Shown here: in pieces, positions 41,496-50,959 of the stretch
Layout of the letters: the number at the start of each line of letters is the position of its first letter
Position numbering within the stretch: the stretch's first letter is position 1
Assembly (NCBI RefSeq): GCF_002214465.1
Contig: NZ_CP015101.1
Location: 1,309,013 to 1,373,012 of the forward strand
DNA: 64,000 nt
Source: Thermococcus barossii
GTDB lineage: Archaea > Methanobacteriota_B > Thermococci > Thermococcales > Thermococcaceae
Direction of reading: 5' to 3'
The notes under the pieces: model-generated
What the model saw: the letters and a program-made list of their open reading frames with translations, nothing else
What the model was told of the DNA's origin: nothing
The model's database searches: none
Program-made: the position numbers and the translations under genes

Positions 41496-42581
41496 TTGCT
41501 CGCTCTCCTCCTCCACGGCAACCTTCAGTACGCGGAGATTCCAAAGAATGAGGTAGGGAGGGTCATCGAGAAGGCCTACGTACCTGTTCTCTCGGCTCTC
41601 ATCGGGAAGGAGGTCCCCTTCGCCCTCAACATCACGGGCTTCACCCTCGAACTCCTCCCCGGGGAGGTTCTGGGTCTCATACGCGAGGGAATCGAATCCG
41701 GGCTGATAGAGGTAACCGGAACATCATACAGCCACGCGATACTGCCCCTCCTGAGCCTCGACAGGGTTGAGGCCCAGATCCGGCGCGACAGGGAGGTGAA
41801 GGAGAATCTGCTTGAAGTCTCTCCAAGGCTCTTCTTCCCGCCGGAGCTGGCCTACGACCCGATTCTGCCAGCCATGCTCAAGGACAGCGGTTATGAGACG
41901 GTTTTCGTCGATGGGGAAGCCCTCGTCCTTTCAAACCACATCAACAGGGCCATAAAACCGGTGAAGCCGCTCTACCCCCACCTCATCAAGGCCCAGCGCG
42001 GTGAGGGCAACAGGTACCTCAACTACCTCCTCGGCCTGAGGGAGCTGAAAAAGTCGCTCAAACTCGTCTTTCCCGGGAAGGTAACCCTCAGGGCGGTTAA
42101 GGATATCGAGGCGATACCGATATGGGTGAACGTGAACACCGTTGTGATGCTCTCCGCGGGGAGGTTCCCGCTGATGGGTCCGAAGAAGGGAGCAAAATGG
42201 CTCGGGAACCTAGACGACGTTGTCCTCTACGGCACGGACATAGAGTTCCTGGGCTACCGGCCCCTGGCGGACTACCTGATAACCGTCGATTCTTTCATCG
42301 AGGTCTTCGACGCCCTGGGGCGGGAGATAAGGCCCCCGAGCGAGCTGCCGCACTCCGGTAAGAGGCTGTACCTAAGAACCTCAAGCTGGGCGCCCGATAA
42401 AAGCCTTGAGGTATGGCGGCTCGACGAAGGCAACGCCAGGCTGAACGCCCTTTCCTGGAACCTGCGGGGAGAGAAGGCGTTTCTGGCAGAGAACAGCGAC
42501 GCAAGGGGATGGGAGCCCCTGCCCGAGAGGAGGCTTGACGCGTTTAGGGCCATTTATGAAGCCTGGAGGGAGAAATCGTGA
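41496..42581 (+). CDS. galA: GH57-family alpha-galactosidase
   Basis: A 361-residue protein resembling the P. furiosus GH57 alpha-galactosidase (364 aa). The catalytic nucleophile Glu117 is in RLFFPPELAYDP, at the same position as in that enzyme. The His in LLLHGNLQYAE near the N-terminus is the GH57 opening motif. It removes terminal alpha-galactosyl residues. The TTG start lies two bases after the galK stop, preceded by GAGGAGGGT. It overlaps the transporter gene by four bases. Confidence 0.88.
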   Translation: MLALLLHGNLQYAEIPKNEVGRVIEKAYVPVLSALIGKEVPFALNITGFTLELLPGEVLGLIREGIESGLIEVTGTSYSHAILPLLSLDRVEAQIRRDREVKENLLEVSPRLFFPPELAYDPILPAMLKDSGYETVFVDGEALVLSNHINRAIKPVKPLYPHLIKAQRGEGNRYLNYLLGLRELKKSLKLVFPGKVTLRAVKDIEAIPIWVNVNTVVMLSAGRFPLMGPKKGAKWLGNLDDVVLYGTDIEFLGYRPLADYLITVDSFIEVFDALGREIRPPSELPHSGKRLYLRTSSWAPDKSLEVWRLDEGNARLNALSWNLRGEKAFLAENSDARGWEPLPERRLDAFRAIYEAWREKS

Positions 42582-43912
42582 GGAATTTAAGAAACAAGGT
42601 TTCGGTAGTCCTTCTCGTCCTGATGGCCGCTTTCCTGATGGCGGACCAGAACCTTCTTCCCCCGAACTACCAGCAGATAATGGCCGAGTTCGGGATAAGC
42701 GAAACCCAGATGGGGCTCGTTTCAACGATATTCGTCGCCACGAGCGCTCTGATAACAATAGTCTGGGGTTTCCTCTCGGACATAAAGGGCAGGAAAAAGC
42801 TCCTGGTCATAGGCGTCCTCCTCGGCGAGATACCGTGCTTCTTAACGGCCTTCGTCAACAGCTACTACGAACTGCTACTCATGAGGCTCTTCACCGGAAT
42901 CGGAGTCGGCTCGATAATCCCGATAGGCTACTCCCTGATAGCAGACATGTTCTCCAGCGAGGAGCGCGGGAAGGGCTACGCCTTCATACAGACTGCCTTC
43001 GGCTTCGGAACCCTCTTCGGGATGATAATGGCCGGCCTGATAGCCAGCTGGAGGGTTCCCTTCATCCTCGCCTCGGTTCCCAACTTCATCCTCGCACCGC
43101 TCTTCTACGCCATAGCGGAGGAGCCGAAGAGGGGCGCCGGTGAGGAGGAGGTCCGGAGGCTCATCGAGCACGGCGTGGAGTACACCTACCGGCTGAGCTG
43201 GGAAGCCGTCAGAAAGTCATTCAAGACCAGGACAAACCTCCTGATATTCCTCCAGGGATTGGCCGGAACGGTTCCCTGGGGCGTCCTCATGTACTGGCTG
43301 GTCTCGTTCCTTATCGTGACGAGGGGCATGGAGAAGGACACCGCCACCTTCGTCCTGCTGATACTGGGAATAGCGACCGTCATAGGGACCCTCGTAGGGG
43401 GCTACGTGGGAGACTACTTCGAGAGGAGAAGCCCAGGTGGAAGGGCGCTAGTGACGGGGATAGCGGTGTTCCTCGGCATGATAGCCGCGATAGGGGTAAT
43501 CCTCTACCCGCTCCCTCCCCACCTCTCCTTCGAGGGCTGGCTCGCACTGGCTGTCTACTCCATACTCTTCCTCCAGCTCGTCAGCTTCGCCGGACCGAAC
43601 GTCACAGCAATAATCTCCCAGGTGAACCTGCCGGAGGACAGGGGGACCGTCTTCGGGGTGTTCAACATCATAGACAACGTCGGAAAGGCCCTGGGCCCAC
43701 TCTTCGGCGGGTTCCTCATCGAAACCCTGAGGAGCAGAGGCTACACCAACGCCCAGGCGTACGAGTACACCCTCGTCATAGGCTCGCTCTTCTGGACGCT
43801 CTGCGCCCTCGTCTGGTTCTGGATAAGGCGGCAGTATCCCAGGGACAGGGAGGAGGTCAGGGCAACACTGAGGAAACGGGCCGAGACACTGCTCGGAGGT
43901 GATGTCGCTTGA
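42578..43912 (+). CDS. MFS transporter
   Basis: A 444-residue twelve-helix major facilitator protein. The signature loop between helices 2 and 3 is GFLSDIKGRKKLLVIG; the second-half equivalent is GGYVGDYFERRSPGGR. Lying within the galactoside operon and coupled by four-base overlaps on both sides, it probably imports the oligosaccharide or its products. The transported sugar is not determined by the sequence. Confidence 0.87.
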   Translation: MRNLRNKVSVVLLVLMAAFLMADQNLLPPNYQQIMAEFGISETQMGLVSTIFVATSALITIVWGFLSDIKGRKKLLVIGVLLGEIPCFLTAFVNSYYELLLMRLFTGIGVGSIIPIGYSLIADMFSSEERGKGYAFIQTAFGFGTLFGMIMAGLIASWRVPFILASVPNFILAPLFYAIAEEPKRGAGEEEVRRLIEHGVEYTYRLSWEAVRKSFKTRTNLLIFLQGLAGTVPWGVLMYWLVSFLIVTRGMEKDTATFVLLILGIATVIGTLVGGYVGDYFERRSPGGRALVTGIAVFLGMIAAIGVILYPLPPHLSFEGWLALAVYSILFLQLVSFAGPNVTAIISQVNLPEDRGTVFGVFNIIDNVGKALGPLFGGFLIETLRSRGYTNAQAYEYTLVIGSLFWTLCALVWFWIRRQYPRDREEVRATLRKRAETLLGGDVA

Positions 43913-44706
43913 AGCCGATTCTCCTGGCGAAGGCCAGGTTTAGAGGTGCCTCCCCGGAGGAATTCCGGGAACTTCTGAAGGAGACGCTCGGCTTCGATGT
44001 TGGAATGCCCTTCGAGGGCGTTGAGAGAATACTCTGCATCCAGCCACACCCGGACGACTGCGAGCTTGCCATAGGCGGAACCCTGGCGAGGCTCTCCCGG
44101 GAGGGGAAGGAGGTGGAATACCTCACCCTGACCGACGGTTCTGCAGGGAGCAGGGAGCTCCCGCCAGAAGAGTTAAGGAAAGTCCGGAGGAGGGAACAGG
44201 AGAGGGCGGCGGAGATAATAGGGGTTAAAAAACTCCTCTGGCTCGGTTACACCGACACGAAGTTGCCCTACAGCGATGACGTCAGGGAAGAACTCATCGG
44301 CATAATCCGCTCTGAGAGGCCGGACCTGGTGCTGGCCCCGGACCCCTGGCTCCCCTACGAGGTTCATCCGGACCACAGGAAAGCCGGTCTCCTGGCGGGG
44401 GAGGCGGCCTTCTTCTCGGCCCTTCCGAACGTGGGCGAAGGAAATCCCTGGGACGTCCCGCTCCTCGGCTTCTACTACACGGACAACCCGAACCACATTG
44501 AGGATGTTACCGGTTTCCTCAAGCTCAAGCTGAAGGCGCTGAAGGCCCATGAAAGCCAGTTCAAGGAGGACTGGAATTCGTGGGAGGTCTTCGTGAGGAG
44601 CGTCGCCAGGTTTTACGGGGAGATCGGTGGCTTCAAGTACGGTGAGGGGCTGAGGATCCTCCCAACAGTTTTGTTCCATGCCAATCCTCTCGCGGGGGTG
44701 CTCTGA
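43909..44706 (+). CDS. PIG-L family de-N-acetylase, diacetylchitobiose-deacetylase-like
   Basis: A 265-residue zinc deacetylase. The zinc motif is CIQPHPDDCELAIGGTLARL (about residues 43-62), with the third ligand in EVHPDHRKAGLLAGEAAF. It resembles the thermococcal diacetylchitobiose deacetylases over its whole length, including the PDLVLAPDPWLPYEVHPDH stretch and the C-terminal ARFYGEIGGFKYGEGLRI. Its presence in a galactoside operon suggests an N-acetylated sugar such as an acetyl-hexosamine linked to galactose. The TTG start overlaps the previous stop as TTGA, after GGAGGTGATG. Confidence 0.85.
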   Translation: MKPILLAKARFRGASPEEFRELLKETLGFDVGMPFEGVERILCIQPHPDDCELAIGGTLARLSREGKEVEYLTLTDGSAGSRELPPEELRKVRRREQERAAEIIGVKKLLWLGYTDTKLPYSDDVREELIGIIRSERPDLVLAPDPWLPYEVHPDHRKAGLLAGEAAFFSALPNVGEGNPWDVPLLGFYYTDNPNHIEDVTGFLKLKLKALKAHESQFKEDWNSWEVFVRSVARFYGEIGGFKYGEGLRILPTVLFHANPLAGVL

Positions 44707-46014
44707 GTGAGGATAGCCTTCATCGGGGCAGGGAGCATATTCACCCCCCTCGGCCTCTACACGATAGCCACCAGCGAAACGCTAAGCAACGCCGAGGTCT
44801 ACCTCGTCGAGATAGACGACGACAGGAGGAGGTTCGTGACAGCGCTGGCGGAGAAGATAGGGAAGACCTTCAGGGCTGGATTCAAGGTTACCCCTCTGAA
44901 AGAGGCCGAAGAACTTGAGAAGTACGGTCTCGACTACGCCGTCATCTCGGTGGAGAAGGAGAGGTACGAGCGCTGGAGGCTGGACTTCGAAATCCCCCAC
45001 AGGCACGGGATAAAGCAGGTTCTCGGGGAGAACGGGGGGCTGGGCGGCCTGGCGCACACCCTCCGTGTTGTTCCGCTGGTTCTGGGAATCGCCAGACGGA
45101 TAGAGGACATCAACAGGGATGCGGCGGTTTTCATATACTCCAACCCCGAGCCGAGGGTGACCTACGCGGTTCTCAACTACACCGGGCTCAGAAACGTCTA
45201 CGGGCTCTGCACGGGATACCTTGAGAGGAAGGAGATGCTCGCCCCCCTCCTGAAGGTGGACGAGCGGGAGATAAACTTCACCGCCGCCGGACTCAACCAC
45301 TTCACGTGGATAAGGGAGCTCTGGGTGAGGGGCGAGGATGCCTATCCGAGGCTCAAGGAGGCACTGGAGAGGAAACCGGAGTTCGAACCCCTGAGCCAGC
45401 TGCTCTACAGGGCCTACGGGCTCTTCCCCTCTCCGGACGACAACCACATAGGCGAGTACCTGAGCTTTGCCTGGCCGCTCGTTCCCGATGAAAAGAAGGG
45501 CCTGAAATGGATAGAGCGGACGAAGAGGGAAGGGGAAGAGGTAAGAAAGTTACTGAGGCTCTTCCTGAGGGGTCTCGTCCCGAAGTTCGCCTTCAACCGT
45601 TTCGTGAAGTTCCCGGACGTTGCGATGAACGTCGTGGAGGGGCTTGAGGGGGCGGAGAAACTTCAGGAGGCGATAAACATCCCCAACAGGGGCTACATAG
45701 ACCTGCCGGAGGGCACGGTGGTCGAGGTTCCGGCAAGGGTCTCCCCGAAGGGTGTAAAACCGCTCCGCGTTCGGCTCCCGAGGGAGACCCTGGTTCCGCT
45801 CAAAGTTCAGGCGGAGATACAGAGGCTTTCAAGCGAGGGGGCGGCGGAGGGGAACGTTGAAAAGGTTGTAAAAGCAGTGCTCCTCGACCCCGTTGTCCAC
45901 GACGCGGAGGCCGGTCTCAGGGCGATGGCCGAGCTAATGAAAGCTCACCTTGATGCCCTGCCGCAGTTCGATGAGGGCGACGTTGAGGTGGTGGAGAGAA
46001 CGATACGGGCCTAA
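44707..46014 (+). CDS. GH4-family glycoside hydrolase (NAD- and metal-dependent)
   Basis: A 435-residue GH4 protein. The Rossmann start FIGAGSIFTPLGLYTIA binds NAD. GENGGLGGLAHTLRVVPLV, SNPEPRVTYAVLNYTG, and the metal ligands in YGLCTGY (Cys) and GLNHFTWI (His) follow. GH4 enzymes use NAD+ oxidation and a divalent metal to hydrolyse alpha- or beta-glycosides, often of phosphorylated sugars. The usual G-L-C-H motif has Thr in place of His here. Substrate is uncertain (alpha-galactosidase, glucuronidase or phosphoglycosidase possible). GTG starts directly after the upstream stop. Last gene of the operon. Confidence 0.85.
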   Translation: MRIAFIGAGSIFTPLGLYTIATSETLSNAEVYLVEIDDDRRRFVTALAEKIGKTFRAGFKVTPLKEAEELEKYGLDYAVISVEKERYERWRLDFEIPHRHGIKQVLGENGGLGGLAHTLRVVPLVLGIARRIEDINRDAAVFIYSNPEPRVTYAVLNYTGLRNVYGLCTGYLERKEMLAPLLKVDEREINFTAAGLNHFTWIRELWVRGEDAYPRLKEALERKPEFEPLSQLLYRAYGLFPSPDDNHIGEYLSFAWPLVPDEKKGLKWIERTKREGEEVRKLLRLFLRGLVPKFAFNRFVKFPDVAMNVVEGLEGAEKLQEAINIPNRGYIDLPEGTVVEVPARVSPKGVKPLRVRLPRETLVPLKVQAEIQRLSSEGAAEGNVEKVVKAVLLDPVVHDAEAGLRAMAELMKAHLDALPQFDEGDVEVVERTIRA

Positions 46015-47264
46015 ACCTCCCCGAGGCCGTATCTTTCAAGCAGCTCGTCGCTTATCTCTCCCTTCTTTGAGATTTCACCGTAGATGTGAGCGCTCCTTCT
46101 CGGCTTCCGTTCAAAGGTCTCGTAGTCGACCTCTATGAGTCCAAAGCGCGGTCTGAAACCTTCTGCCCACTCGTAGTTGTCGATGAGCGACCAGTAGAAG
46201 TAGCCCCTCCCGTCGATGCCTTCCGCCAAGGCTTTATGGACGAACTGGAGGTGCTGTACTATGAACTCGATGCGCCACTCATCGTCGAGCGTCGCTATGC
46301 CGTTCTCGGTGACGTAGAGCGGAAGGCCATACTCAGAGAAGGCCTTCAGCCCCTCGTAGACGCCCCCCGGATAGACGCTCCAGCCCATGTCCGTCTTCCT
46401 GCCCACGTTGGCGTCCTCGACGGCGAAGCGTTTGAGCGGATTCCTCACAGCTTTGACCTTCATGATGTTGTAGTAGTTCATCCCGAGCCAGTCAAGGCCG
46501 CTCACCGGGACCTCAAAGGTTCTCATGAAGCCCCTGAATTCTCCCGTCAGGATTCCATCCAGGAGGGAGCGGTTGAAGGTGTAGTCTATCTCTTCGGCCG
46601 CTTTTCTATCCCTCTCAGAATCAGTCGCCGGCACGAAGTGCGGGCGATTCTTCACTATCCCGACCCGGAACTTGCCGTGGAGGATTTCATAGGCGATGGC
46701 ATGGGCTTTAATCAGGTTTGCCGCAACTTTCTCCGCCTTCAGCGGGTTCTTTCTGAAGGGCGGCCACATCCCCTCAACGTATGAAGCCACGACATAGACC
46801 ATCGGCTCGTTGAAGGTCGCCACCAGCTCAACGCCCTCGATGTTATCCCTTATCAGCTCAACGTAGCTCCTCCAGTGCTCAAGGTTACCCTCCTTTTCGA
46901 ATCCGCCTTTGAGGGCAAACCACGTCGGCAGCGTGAAGTGATGCAGCGTGAGCATCGGGGTTATGCCGGCCTCGTTGAGGAGGTCAATGATGCCCTGATA
47001 GCGCATTAAGGCCTCCTCGTTTGGTTTTCCCTCCTCAGGGAAGACCCTGCCCCACTCTATCGAGAAGCGATAAGCTCTGTAGCCCAGCTCAGCCATCAGC
47101 TCGATGTCCCTCTCGTAGAGCTCCCACGAGTTGCAGGCCTTTCCGGCGTGCGGAAGTTTCCCCCTCTCGGCCCAGTACCACCAGTCGCTCCAGACGTTGT
47201 CGCCCTCGATCTGGTAGGACGAGGTGGCGGTTCCAAGGAGAAATCCGTCGGGGAACTTGAGCAT
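46011..47264 (-). CDS. GH1-family beta-glycosidase
   Basis: A 417-residue GH1 enzyme, similar in length to the P. horikoshii BGPh type. FPDGFLLGTATSSYQIEGD opens the barrel; the acid/base Glu is in TFNEPMVYV and the nucleophile in YVTENGIA. It hydrolyses beta-galactosides, glucosides or mannosides. ATG 47264 has GGAGGGT upstream, overlapping the peptidase stop codon, so these two genes are one transcript. Its stop codon overlaps that of the convergent GH4 gene by four bases. Confidence 0.92.
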   Translation of the reverse strand: MLKFPDGFLLGTATSSYQIEGDNVWSDWWYWAERGKLPHAGKACNSWELYERDIELMAELGYRAYRFSIEWGRVFPEEGKPNEEALMRYQGIIDLLNEAGITPMLTLHHFTLPTWFALKGGFEKEGNLEHWRSYVELIRDNIEGVELVATFNEPMVYVVASYVEGMWPPFRKNPLKAEKVAANLIKAHAIAYEILHGKFRVGIVKNRPHFVPATDSERDRKAAEEIDYTFNRSLLDGILTGEFRGFMRTFEVPVSGLDWLGMNYYNIMKVKAVRNPLKRFAVEDANVGRKTDMGWSVYPGGVYEGLKAFSEYGLPLYVTENGIATLDDEWRIEFIVQHLQFVHKALAEGIDGRGYFYWSLIDNYEWAEGFRPRFGLIEVDYETFERKPRRSAHIYGEISKKGEISDELLERYGLGEV

Positions 47265-47266
47265 TT

Positions 47267-48541
47267 TCAACCCTCCAGCCTGAGCCCGGCCTCCTCGTTA
47301 ACCTTTCTCCAGCTCCGTCCGAACAGCAGGGGGAGCTTTCCGGGCTTTACCATCTTCTCCCACCTTTCGAGTAGCCTGGCCTCCTCGCGAAAGGCCCATT
47401 CAGTCAATGCCCTCAGGTCCTCCGGGGTCTTTTCAATCTCCCTGGCCTTCTCTATTATCTCGCCCTGAAGTCCCTCCCTCTCACGGGCGAAGTCGTCGAT
47501 GTAGGTGCGGTAGTTCGTCAGGAACCTCCTGTGGAAAGCCTCGAAGCGCCACCAGTATGCCTCAGGATCGTAGCGGTCGGTGGGTTCCTTCCCGAGGTCC
47601 GGAAGGCCGCCCTCGAAGGTAACCGGCTTGAAGATGCTCAGACAGGGGTTCGAGGTGCCCGTGAACCAGTGAAATCCGTTTCCAAGCTCGGAAACCTGCG
47701 ATGAAGCCGTCTGAGAGGGCCTCGTTAAGCCCCCGTAGTGCATGCAGATGTCCCTCATTGAGCCCTTCTCCGGGCGGTAAGGCTCAAAGGAGTGGGAGCG
47801 CAGAAGGTACATCATGTACTCGAGCGTTATCTCACCCTCGCGCTCTTTCAGCTTCTTCAGTGTGAAGGCCCTCCGCTCCCGGCCGTGGGCAAAGTGGGTG
47901 TAGAACCTGTCCGAGAAGTGCTTCGCGAAGCTGAAGGAGCCCTTTCTTGCAAGCCTTTCAACGCCCTCCGATGCCATATCCCAGTCGTTCTCAATCGTCA
48001 GTGCATTGGAGATAGAATAGACCCCATCGATTTTCTTTGCCGCCCACTCCCTTCCAACGGTCTCAAGAACCCAGGCCTCCTGGGGGTCGGCTATTATGAA
48101 GGAGCTGAAGTAGAACAGCTTGTGGCTCCTGCTCCCATTCCCTCCCTGAAGTCCCTGCTCAACGATGCCCGTTATGAACTCCAAGGCCTCCCCTGCGCTC
48201 CTGGTCCTCTCAAGGGCGAGGCGTATCATGTCCATCCCGGTCACGCCACTCTCCGGCACCTTCACCTTCGTGAAGACGGCGGTGTTGCCTATTGCCACCT
48301 CGAACTCGTTCACGCCCATCTCAGCCCCCCACATCCACCACGGACGGGAGAGAATCACCGCGTAGGTTTCCTTCACCTGCGGAAAGTCCACGTAGGTAAG
48401 CCTGACCTTCTCCTCCTCGTGCTTGGTTCTCGGTATGAACTCAAGGATTTGAGCCTCGTTCGGCTCGCGGTCGCTGTTCTTGGCGAAGAGTGTTACCCCC
48501 TCCTTCGTGGCCTCAGGTGCGGCCACCAGAACATCGCACAT
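47267..48541 (-). CDS. C69-family dipeptidase/secernin-like N-terminal-nucleophile hydrolase
   Basis: A 424-residue Ntn hydrolase. Cys2 of MCDVLVAAPEATKEG becomes the N-terminal nucleophile after Met removal. GVTLFAKNSDREPNEAQ and WVLETVGREWAAKKIDGVYSISNALTI are family C69 (secernin/PepD) motifs. It acts on small peptides or acyl-amide bonds. It is cotranscribed with the GH1 gene. The ATG follows GGTGAAACC. The link to sugar genes is unexplained. Confidence 0.85.
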   Translation of the reverse strand: MCDVLVAAPEATKEGVTLFAKNSDREPNEAQILEFIPRTKHEEEKVRLTYVDFPQVKETYAVILSRPWWMWGAEMGVNEFEVAIGNTAVFTKVKVPESGVTGMDMIRLALERTRSAGEALEFITGIVEQGLQGGNGSRSHKLFYFSSFIIADPQEAWVLETVGREWAAKKIDGVYSISNALTIENDWDMASEGVERLARKGSFSFAKHFSDRFYTHFAHGRERRAFTLKKLKEREGEITLEYMMYLLRSHSFEPYRPEKGSMRDICMHYGGLTRPSQTASSQVSELGNGFHWFTGTSNPCLSIFKPVTFEGGLPDLGKEPTDRYDPEAYWWRFEAFHRRFLTNYRTYIDDFAREREGLQGEIIEKAREIEKTPEDLRALTEWAFREEARLLERWEKMVKPGKLPLLFGRSWRKVNEEAGLRLEG

Positions 48542-48592
48542 GGTTTCACCCGTTGATTTTTGGGCGGGCCTCTATAAGAGGTTTCCGTCCAC

Positions 48593-49131
48593 TCAAAGCT
48601 CCAGGGTGATGCACTCGGGCGGAACGCGTTCGACTATCCTGACGTTCTTTCCAGCTCTGTAAATCCTCAGACCCCTTCTCCTCAGGCAGTCGGCGTCTAT
48701 TACCAGAAGAACCACGTCCCTCCCGTGCCTCCTGCCCGTTTCGATTGCCTCGCTTTTGCTCGTCGTTAGGTGAAGAACTGCCGCTTCATCGGTTTGAGTC
48801 CTTCTTTCAGAATCCGCTTGAGGTTCCTCCTCGGCGTTCCGTGGTAGAGAACCTCCGATTCCGTGTCCTCCTCGTGGTTTAGAGAGACCGGAAAGCTGTG
48901 GCCGTAGCGGGCGCGGATGTTCCCATCCCTAATCTCGTAGCGCCCCTTGGGGTCGAGCCGGACTATCTCCCTCACGAACTCCTCGGTGACATCGGGATAA
49001 ACGCTCCGCAGGGCACTCACCAGGTCTTTGAGGGGCACAAAGCCCCTGGCGTCAGGTTTAAGTCCGAACTCCTCTGGAGAGTGGCGCAGAATGTAGGCCA
49101 TCAACCTGCTCACCCTGACCCTCGACGGCAT
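48593..49131 (-). pseudogene. kptA: RNA 2'-phosphotransferase (Tpt1/KptA), frameshifted
   Basis: KptA moves the 2'-phosphate from RNA splice junctions to NAD. The first frame (49131-48766) reads [21 protein letters not shown] ... [28 protein letters not shown] and then stops. The second frame (to 48593) continues [33 protein letters not shown] and [12 protein letters not shown]. The family expects ...RQFVHL...; inserting one base at about 48780 restores it exactly, and total length (~178 aa) is then normal. A single-base deletion is therefore clear, although a sequencing error is also possible. Confidence 0.85.
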
Positions 49132-49162
49132 GGAGAGGAGTGGAGGGGGAAATAAAAAAACC

Positions 49163-50908
49163 TCACGGAAGCTCGATGACCGCCCACACCGGCCTGTGGT
49201 CTGAAACCTCGACGTCGCAGAGGCAGCCGTAGTCCTTAACCCGGGCCGGCCAGTCCTTCTTGAGCAGAATGTAGTCTATGTTCTCCTCGTCCCTGACCCC
49301 GTTGCGCTCCCAGAGGAAGGTGTACGGGGGCCTCTCGGGGAAGGCGTCGCGGTAGTCGCGCGTGAGTATTGCTATTGCCTCCTCGTCAGGCTCCGCGTTG
49401 GTGTCGCCCCCTATTACCTGGGCCACCGGTTTGCTCTCCGCGAACTTGAGCAGCTCCTCGGCCTGCATCGCCCTCTCCTCCTCGCTCAGCCCCATGTGAA
49501 CGTTCACTAGGGTGAGGCCGAGTTCCTCGATGAAGACCTTCTGTGCAGGTCTCGCCTGGCCGACGCTCTCTAGGTTGAGTTCACCCTCGGTTCTCATGTG
49601 CCAGTGGGAGAAGACCGCTATCCCGTAGCTTCCCTCCACTGCCGGCTTGTACTCGTAGGCGTAGCCTAGGCGGGCGGAGATGAAGAGGGGCACGTCCTGG
49701 TAGCCGTTGGCTATCATTCCGCCAACAACCTCCTGGGCCAGCCACACGTCCGGCTTCTGCTCGGCTAAAAGGTTAACCAGTTCATAGCCGTTGAAGGTGC
49801 CGTCGTAGGGCCCGAAGCCCTGGTGGACGTTATAGGTCCAGATGAGGACGTCCTTTTTCGCTTCGCCGTAGGTTGGCCCCGCATTGAAGAGTGCCAGGGT
49901 TATCAGGGAGGCGACGATGAGGCCGGCCAGCGGGCCGGCGATTTCCCTCGCGCTTGGGAGCTTTACCTCGGCGCTCTTCCCGTAGGCGCTGAGGGCGTAG
50001 ACTATCGATGCCGCCAGGATGAGGGCCTCAAGCCTGTCCTCCATGAAGGCCAGCCCTATGTCCCTGCCCACGTAGGCACCTATGGCGAGCGTTAAAACGA
50101 GGAAGAGGTAGAATGCACCTATGACGCCTCCCCTGCTGCCCTTGGCGTTCTCGGCCAGCGCCATTGAAGCCGCGAGAGCTAAGGGGAGACCGATGAGCGA
50201 GAGGGGCCTGAGGAAGAGCGTGACCGAGCCGAGGACGAGTAGGGCCATCGCGAGGGAGGGCTTTCTGGAAAGGTACGGGCCGAGAAGAATCGCCAGGGCC
50301 ACGAGCAGGGAGAAGCCGATGAACTCGGGCAGGTAATAGACCGTCATTCCCGAGTAGCGCATCACGGCATTGGGGTAGATGAGGCCGAGCTCCAGCAGGG
50401 CGGCGAAGGCGTACAGCCCAAAGCCGGGCTTTTTAAGCGTCCCCTGCTCCTTCCAGAGGGCGTAGGCACCGAGGAGCAGAAGAACCGCCAGGATGATCCT
50501 CGTGTAGGGAAAGTCAGCCGGCTCTCCGCCTGTGGCCAGGACGCGGAGGCTCAGGTCGGCAACAAGCCCCATAGCCAGGTACTTCACGTCAAGCTCCTTG
50601 ACGAGGGCTAAAGCCAAGGGAAGGGCAAAGGCCGCTATCAGGTGCGTGTACTCTGTTGCGTCCGTGGCGAGGAGCGCGATGGCGTAGGCGGCCATTATGG
50701 CCGCTCCGGCTTTCCTGCTAAGCCGCCCGACGAGAAATGCCGCAAGCAGGAGCAGGAGAATCCCCAGTCCGGAGGGGAAGTTCATCCCGTAGAAGAACGT
50801 CTTTTCCAGGCTCGAGTAAGCGCCGGCGACGAAGATTCTCATGCTCGACGCGAGAAGCACCCCTGTTCCGAGGCCGAGCAGTACTCTATCCCTTTCGGCT
50901 ACCTTCAT
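49163..50908 (-). CDS. Membrane protein with C-terminal endonuclease/exonuclease/phosphatase domain
   Basis: A 581-residue fusion. Residues 1 to about 335 have roughly ten hydrophobic helices. From about 350 comes an EEP domain with [15 protein letters not shown] (Asn), WLAQEVVGG (Glu), [24 protein letters not shown] (Asp/Asn) and the closing [16 protein letters not shown] enzymes hydrolyse phosphodiesters in nucleic acids, inositol phosphates or sphingolipids; membrane tethering suggests a lipid-linked or extracellular substrate. ATG follows GGTGATCGC. It may be part of an operon with UbiA and NADH oxidase. Confidence 0.82.
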   Translation of the reverse strand: MKVAERDRVLLGLGTGVLLASSMRIFVAGAYSSLEKTFFYGMNFPSGLGILLLLLAAFLVGRLSRKAGAAIMAAYAIALLATDATEYTHLIAAFALPLALALVKELDVKYLAMGLVADLSLRVLATGGEPADFPYTRIILAVLLLLGAYALWKEQGTLKKPGFGLYAFAALLELGLIYPNAVMRYSGMTVYYLPEFIGFSLLVALAILLGPYLSRKPSLAMALLVLGSVTLFLRPLSLIGLPLALAASMALAENAKGSRGGVIGAFYLFLVLTLAIGAYVGRDIGLAFMEDRLEALILAASIVYALSAYGKSAEVKLPSAREIAGPLAGLIVASLITLALFNAGPTYGEAKKDVLIWTYNVHQGFGPYDGTFNGYELVNLLAEQKPDVWLAQEVVGGMIANGYQDVPLFISARLGYAYEYKPAVEGSYGIAVFSHWHMRTEGELNLESVGQARPAQKVFIEELGLTLVNVHMGLSEEERAMQAEELLKFAESKPVAQVIGGDTNAEPDEEAIAILTRDYRDAFPERPPYTFLWERNGVRDEENIDYILLKKDWPARVKDYGCLCDVEVSDHRPVWAVIELP

Positions 50909-50959
50909 GCGATCACCTAAAGAGGAAGTTCGTCGTTGGGGACTTAAAGTTTGTCCAGC

